A DNA stretch of 64,000 bases from contig CAZJLP010000005.1 of NCBI GenBank assembly GCA_964546955.1, positions 62,001 to 126,000 of the forward strand, given 5' to 3'. The DNA is from CAZJLP01 sp964546955 (GTDB lineage Bacteria; Verrucomicrobiota; Verrucomicrobiia; Opitutales; Opitutaceae). Each line of letters begins with the position of its first letter. Position 1 is the stretch's first letter. Below are positions 61,599-64,000 of this stretch, piece by piece. The translations under genes and the position numbers were made by a program. Under the pieces are notes generated by a model. It made no database searches and was not told the DNA's origin. It saw only the letters and a program-made list of their open reading frames with translations.

Positions 61599-62507
61599 TC
61601 AGATTTTGCCCAAATGCATGCGGTGCCGATAGGTGCTCGGCGACTCCCCTGTGACTTTGCGGAAAACGCGGTTGAATTGGGAAAGTGACTGAAACCCCAC
61701 CTCATACGCGGCCTCGCTGATTCGAACGTGGGGATTCAGCAGGAGGTTCTTCACCTTTTCGATCCGAAGCCGGGCAATGTATTCGGTGAAGGTGAGGCCG
61801 GTTGTCTTCTTGAAGACCTTGCAAAAATAGAAGGCGCTCATGTTGACCACCCTGGCGACGCTCTCGAGAGAAAGTTCTTCGGTCAGGTGGTCGCCGATGT
61901 AGGCGCGCGCCCGCGCCACGGGGGGTGCTTCCTTGTTGTGCTCCTGCGTCAGGAGTTGATTGCTGAGCGCGGAGAGGTGCTGCGCGAAGATGCTCAGCAA
62001 CCGCACCATCGATTCATATTGTTCGACCGAGAGCACCCGGGTTTGAAAGTACGCCTCTTCGAGCCGTTTGAGATCCACGTCGGAACCCCATTGCAAGAGC
62101 AGGCGAGTGGTGCGGGAGAGCTCTTCTTTCGTGGGACGATGAAGCAGCACCTGGCCGGTCTGGAGAAACGCGATGAGATCTTCGCCCACGCGGATCGGCA
62201 CCGCCGTGTCGCATAGCCCCGCGAAACAATTCAGTGTCTTCGCCTCAAGCTGCGCCTCTTCAACGATGCGTTGTTGCATCTGGAGACATGCCGCGCAGGA
62301 GCGATTCGAGGTCGCCATTAGCGTACAGAAGGAATTCGTCTTTGGACTATCGGCCAGATGAAGCTGGAGCGTCTCGAAAGGTCTCAGGGTAAGGGGAAGT
62401 CCCGTCGCGTCGGAGAATGCCTTCTCATAGTCCCGGTACAACGCCGAGGATTTCAGGGCATCGACAATGCCTGTCTTGCTACGCGGTCGTTCTACGTCGG
62501 TTTTCAC
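61599..62507 (-). CDS. PocR-domain AraC-family regulator
   Basis: The 302-aa product (GTG 62507, preceded by AAAGGCC) has an N-terminal PocR sensory domain (~18-165; Cys pattern NSFCTLMATSNRSCAACLQ, NCFAGLC, AVPIRVGEDLIAFLQTGQV) and a C-terminal AraC helix-turn-helix pair (ARAYIGDHLTEELSLESVARVVNMSAFYFCKVFKKTTG... SQFNRVFRKVTGESPSTYR). PocR domains sense small metabolites such as 1,2-propanediol in the pdu system. It is divergent from a close paralogue and is a candidate regulator of the microcompartment. A GTG at 62576 would extend it. Confidence 0.88.
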   Translation of the reverse strand: MKTDVERPRSKTGIVDALKSSALYRDYEKAFSDATGLPLTLRPFETLQLHLADSPKTNSFCTLMATSNRSCAACLQMQQRIVEEAQLEAKTLNCFAGLCDTAVPIRVGEDLIAFLQTGQVLLHRPTKEELSRTTRLLLQWGSDVDLKRLEEAYFQTRVLSVEQYESMVRLLSIFAQHLSALSNQLLTQEHNKEAPPVARARAYIGDHLTEELSLESVARVVNMSAFYFCKVFKKTTGLTFTEYIARLRIEKVKNLLLNPHVRISEAAYEVGFQSLSQFNRVFRKVTGESPSTYRHRMHLGKI

Positions 62508-62608
62508 GAGGGAGGCCTTTGCGATGAGAATAGCCGATGTTGACCTCGGTGTACAAGCATCAGGGGGTACGTGCACCTGCTATTTCAGTTTAGTGATAGC
62601 CCCTAGTA

Positions 62609-62629
62609 CCCTAAGGAATTCCTTTAGGG
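62609..62629. promoter_or_regulatory. Palindrome between the divergent PocR-AraC genes
   Basis: CCCTAAGGAATTCC is followed by TTTAGGG, giving arms that are perfect except for one extra base. It is centred in the 177-bp gap between the two regulator genes. It is a plausible operator for shared or cross-regulation. Confidence 0.45.
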
Positions 62630-62684
62630 CGATTGCGATTTGGCACCAATTCCATCGTCTCGTGCAAACGGGTACTGTCTCGGC

Positions 62685-63623
62685 ATGCAGACCCTTCAAG
62701 CTTCCCCCGGCATCGAAACCGTAGCTACTCGCCAGACGAAAGAGCTCGTCGCCCATCTCGAGAAATCGGAGATGTTCCGCAGCTACCAACAGGCATTCGA
62801 GACGGTGACGGGTCTGCCGCTGGCCATCCGGGCCGCCGGCGCGTTCCAACCTCCTCTCCACGGTTCGAAGAAGAGCAACTCCTTTTGCGCGCTCATGGCC
62901 GCCACCAACAAAACGTGCGCCGCCTGCCTGCAGCTCCAGCAGAAGATCGAGGACGAATCGCAATGCCGGGCCAGCACGGGGGAATGTTTTGCCGGAATGA
63001 GCGAGTCCGCCGTGCCGATCAGGGCAGGGGAAAAGGTCGTGGCATTCTTGCAGACCGGCCAGGTGTTCCTCCGTAAACCGTCACGCGCCCGCTTCACGCG
63101 GGTTGCCCAGCTGCTAACCGAATGGGGGTACGAACTGGATATGACTGAGATGGAAAAGGCGTATTTTGCCGGCACCGTGATCACGCAAAGTCAGTATACG
63201 TCCATCCTGCGGCTTCTCACGATATTCGCCGAGCATCTCTCCAGCGTCAGCAATCAGGTTATGCTTCAAGAAGCAGCGGCTGAGTCACCCGCCGTGACGA
63301 AAGCCCGGGCCTATATCGCGGCTCACAAGTCCGAGGAACTATCCCTGCCCGAGGTGGCCGCCGCCGTTCACATGAGCCCGTTTTATTTCTGCAAGACGTT
63401 CAGAAAGGCCACTGGCATGAATTTCACCGACTATGTCTCTCGCTTGCGCGTCGAAAACGTCAAACAACTGCTGCTCAACCCGCACAAACGAGTGAGTGAA
63501 GCCGCGTTTGAAGCAGGGTTTCAATCGCTATCGCAGTTTAACCGCGCTTTTCGCCGGGTGACCGGCGAGTCGCCTTCTGACTACCGCGATCGAATTCATC
63601 ACGCGGCGCCGGTCGCGGCGTAA
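62685..63623 (+). CDS. PocR-domain AraC-family regulator (second copy)
   Basis: The 312-aa product from ATG 62685 is a paralogue of the divergent gene: PocR domain (~25-175; NSFCALMAATNKTCAACLQLQQ, ECFAGMSESAVPIRAGEKVVAFLQTGQVF) and AraC domain (KARAYIAAHKSEELSLPEVAAAVHMSPFYFCKTFRKATG). The two share most of their length, so duplication is recent in evolutionary terms. It may respond to a different metabolite. Confidence 0.88.
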   Translation: MQTLQASPGIETVATRQTKELVAHLEKSEMFRSYQQAFETVTGLPLAIRAAGAFQPPLHGSKKSNSFCALMAATNKTCAACLQLQQKIEDESQCRASTGECFAGMSESAVPIRAGEKVVAFLQTGQVFLRKPSRARFTRVAQLLTEWGYELDMTEMEKAYFAGTVITQSQYTSILRLLTIFAEHLSSVSNQVMLQEAAAESPAVTKARAYIAAHKSEELSLPEVAAAVHMSPFYFCKTFRKATGMNFTDYVSRLRVENVKQLLLNPHKRVSEAAFEAGFQSLSQFNRAFRRVTGESPSDYRDRIHHAAPVAA

Positions 63624-63654
63624 ACCTATTCGATGCGGCGGTGTGCCGCGTTCA

Positions 63655-64000
63655 TTAAGGGGATCGCCCCACGTCCTGCGTTTCGACCCAGCGCACCGCT
63701 TCCCTGATCAAGGCCGTGAGATCCTCCAGTTGGAGCTTTTCCTTGATGTTGCTGCGGTGAACATCGACTGTCTTCGGGCTGAGTCCGAGTTGTGTCGCAA
63801 TGTCCTTGGTGTTCTTGCCTCGACCGATCAGACGGAAGATCTCGAACTCGCGATCGCTCAGCTTTTCGATCGGAGAGGTCGACCCGCGCGGTTTTTTTCC
63901 GGACATGCTGTCGAGGATGCGGGCTGACATTCGGGGGCTGACGTAGACGTCTCCCCGCAAAATCTGACGAATCGCGGCCAGAAGGTTTTCTCCTCCCGCC
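63655..64000 (-). CDS. LuxR/NarL-family response regulator, C-terminal part (cut by window edge)
   Basis: The frame is open to the window end. It shows the end of a receiver linker (NLLAAIRQILRGDVYVSPRMSARIL) and a complete LuxR helix-turn-helix (LSDREFEIFRLIGRGKNTKDIATQLGLSPKTVDVHRSNIKEKLQL). A TTG at 63960 begins only a late part; the true start is beyond position 64000. The receiver and its partner kinase are not seen. Confidence 0.88.
   Translation of the reverse strand, partial: AGGENLLAAIRQILRGDVYVSPRMSARILDSMSGKKPRGSTSPIEKLSDREFEIFRLIGRGKNTKDIATQLGLSPKTVDVHRSNIKEKLQLEDLTALIREAVRWVETQDVGRSP

Noticed and set aside
1..64000. CRISPR arrays, tRNA, rRNA, insertion sequences
   Set aside because: No regularly spaced repeats, cloverleaf or rRNA motifs, or transposase sequence seen by eye.

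Overview
The window reads as a high-GC chromosome segment from a member of the PVC superphylum, most likely Verrucomicrobiota and possibly Opitutaceae-like. The main evidence is a Planctomycetes/Verrucomicrobia-type (PVM-type) bacterial microcompartment operon, a clade II (Sec-exported) nitrous oxide reductase, a secreted DUF1549/DUF1501/PPC gene set typical of planctomycetes and verrucomicrobia, a fused ResB-CcsA cytochrome c synthase, and PocR-AraC regulators. The lineage is inferred from gene content; no rRNA or marker tree is available here. The unifying theme is anaerobic respiration and fermentation.

Layout, left to right. 1-2.5 kb (minus strand): the 5' end of a class II ribonucleotide reductase, two DUF2249 proteins, a cupin and a CusF-SCO copper protein, with FNR/Dnr-type boxes. 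2.8-8.8 kb (plus): lipoprotein cupredoxin, nosZ, nosB, nosD, nosF, nosY; no nosL is seen. 8.9-15.1 kb: an accessory cassette holding a Mrr-like nuclease/STAND NTPase opposite three plus-strand genes (a membrane protein, a SEC-C zinc protein and a helical protein), which is a candidate defence system. 15.1-17.0 kb: nrfA (CxxCH type) and nrfH. 17.2-19.0 kb: birA and two small membrane proteins. 19.1-26.5 kb (minus): an 11-gene microcompartment operon with three BMC-H and three BMC-P shell genes, PduL, acetate kinase, aldehyde dehydrogenase, class II aldolase and a lactate/malate-type dehydrogenase, consistent with deoxysugar (fucose/rhamnose) breakdown through lactaldehyde. 26.9-32.1 kb: protoporphyrinogen oxidase and the CcsBA cytochrome c synthase. 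32.3-37.3 kb: a monohaem cytochrome, a NapC-like heptahaem membrane cytochrome, a periplasmic octahaem MtrA/DmsE-like lipoprotein and an outer-membrane beta-barrel, which together look like a trans-envelope electron conduit. 37.4-41.8 kb: P-II protein, a periplasmic PaoABC-type molybdenum aldehyde oxidoreductase and a Cys-rich small protein. 42-43.5 kb: a small ribbon-helix-helix-like protein and a RidA/chorismatase-like protein. 43.7-49.1 kb: the DUF1549/DUF1501/PPC secreted set. 49.2-55.6 kb: nitronate monooxygenase-like flavoprotein, two UspA proteins, a GNAT, a membrane pyrophosphatase and an unknown. 56-59.4 kb: DHOD-like, HemN, PTPS/QueD-like, PdxH. 59.5-61.6 kb: HPF, a small basic protein, UspA and an unknown. 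61.6-64.0 kb: two divergent PocR-AraC regulators and the C-terminus of a LuxR-family response regulator.

How the parts fit. NosZ, NrfHA and the multihaem chain would let the cell use N2O, nitrite and perhaps an extracellular acceptor. HemG, HemN and CcsBA supply haem and attach it to the many c-type cytochromes. B12-dependent RNR makes deoxynucleotides without oxygen. The microcompartment ferments deoxysugar-derived lactaldehyde, and the distant PocR-AraC pair is a plausible regulator of it. Membrane pyrophosphatase, HPF and UspA proteins fit a low-energy, stress-prone life.
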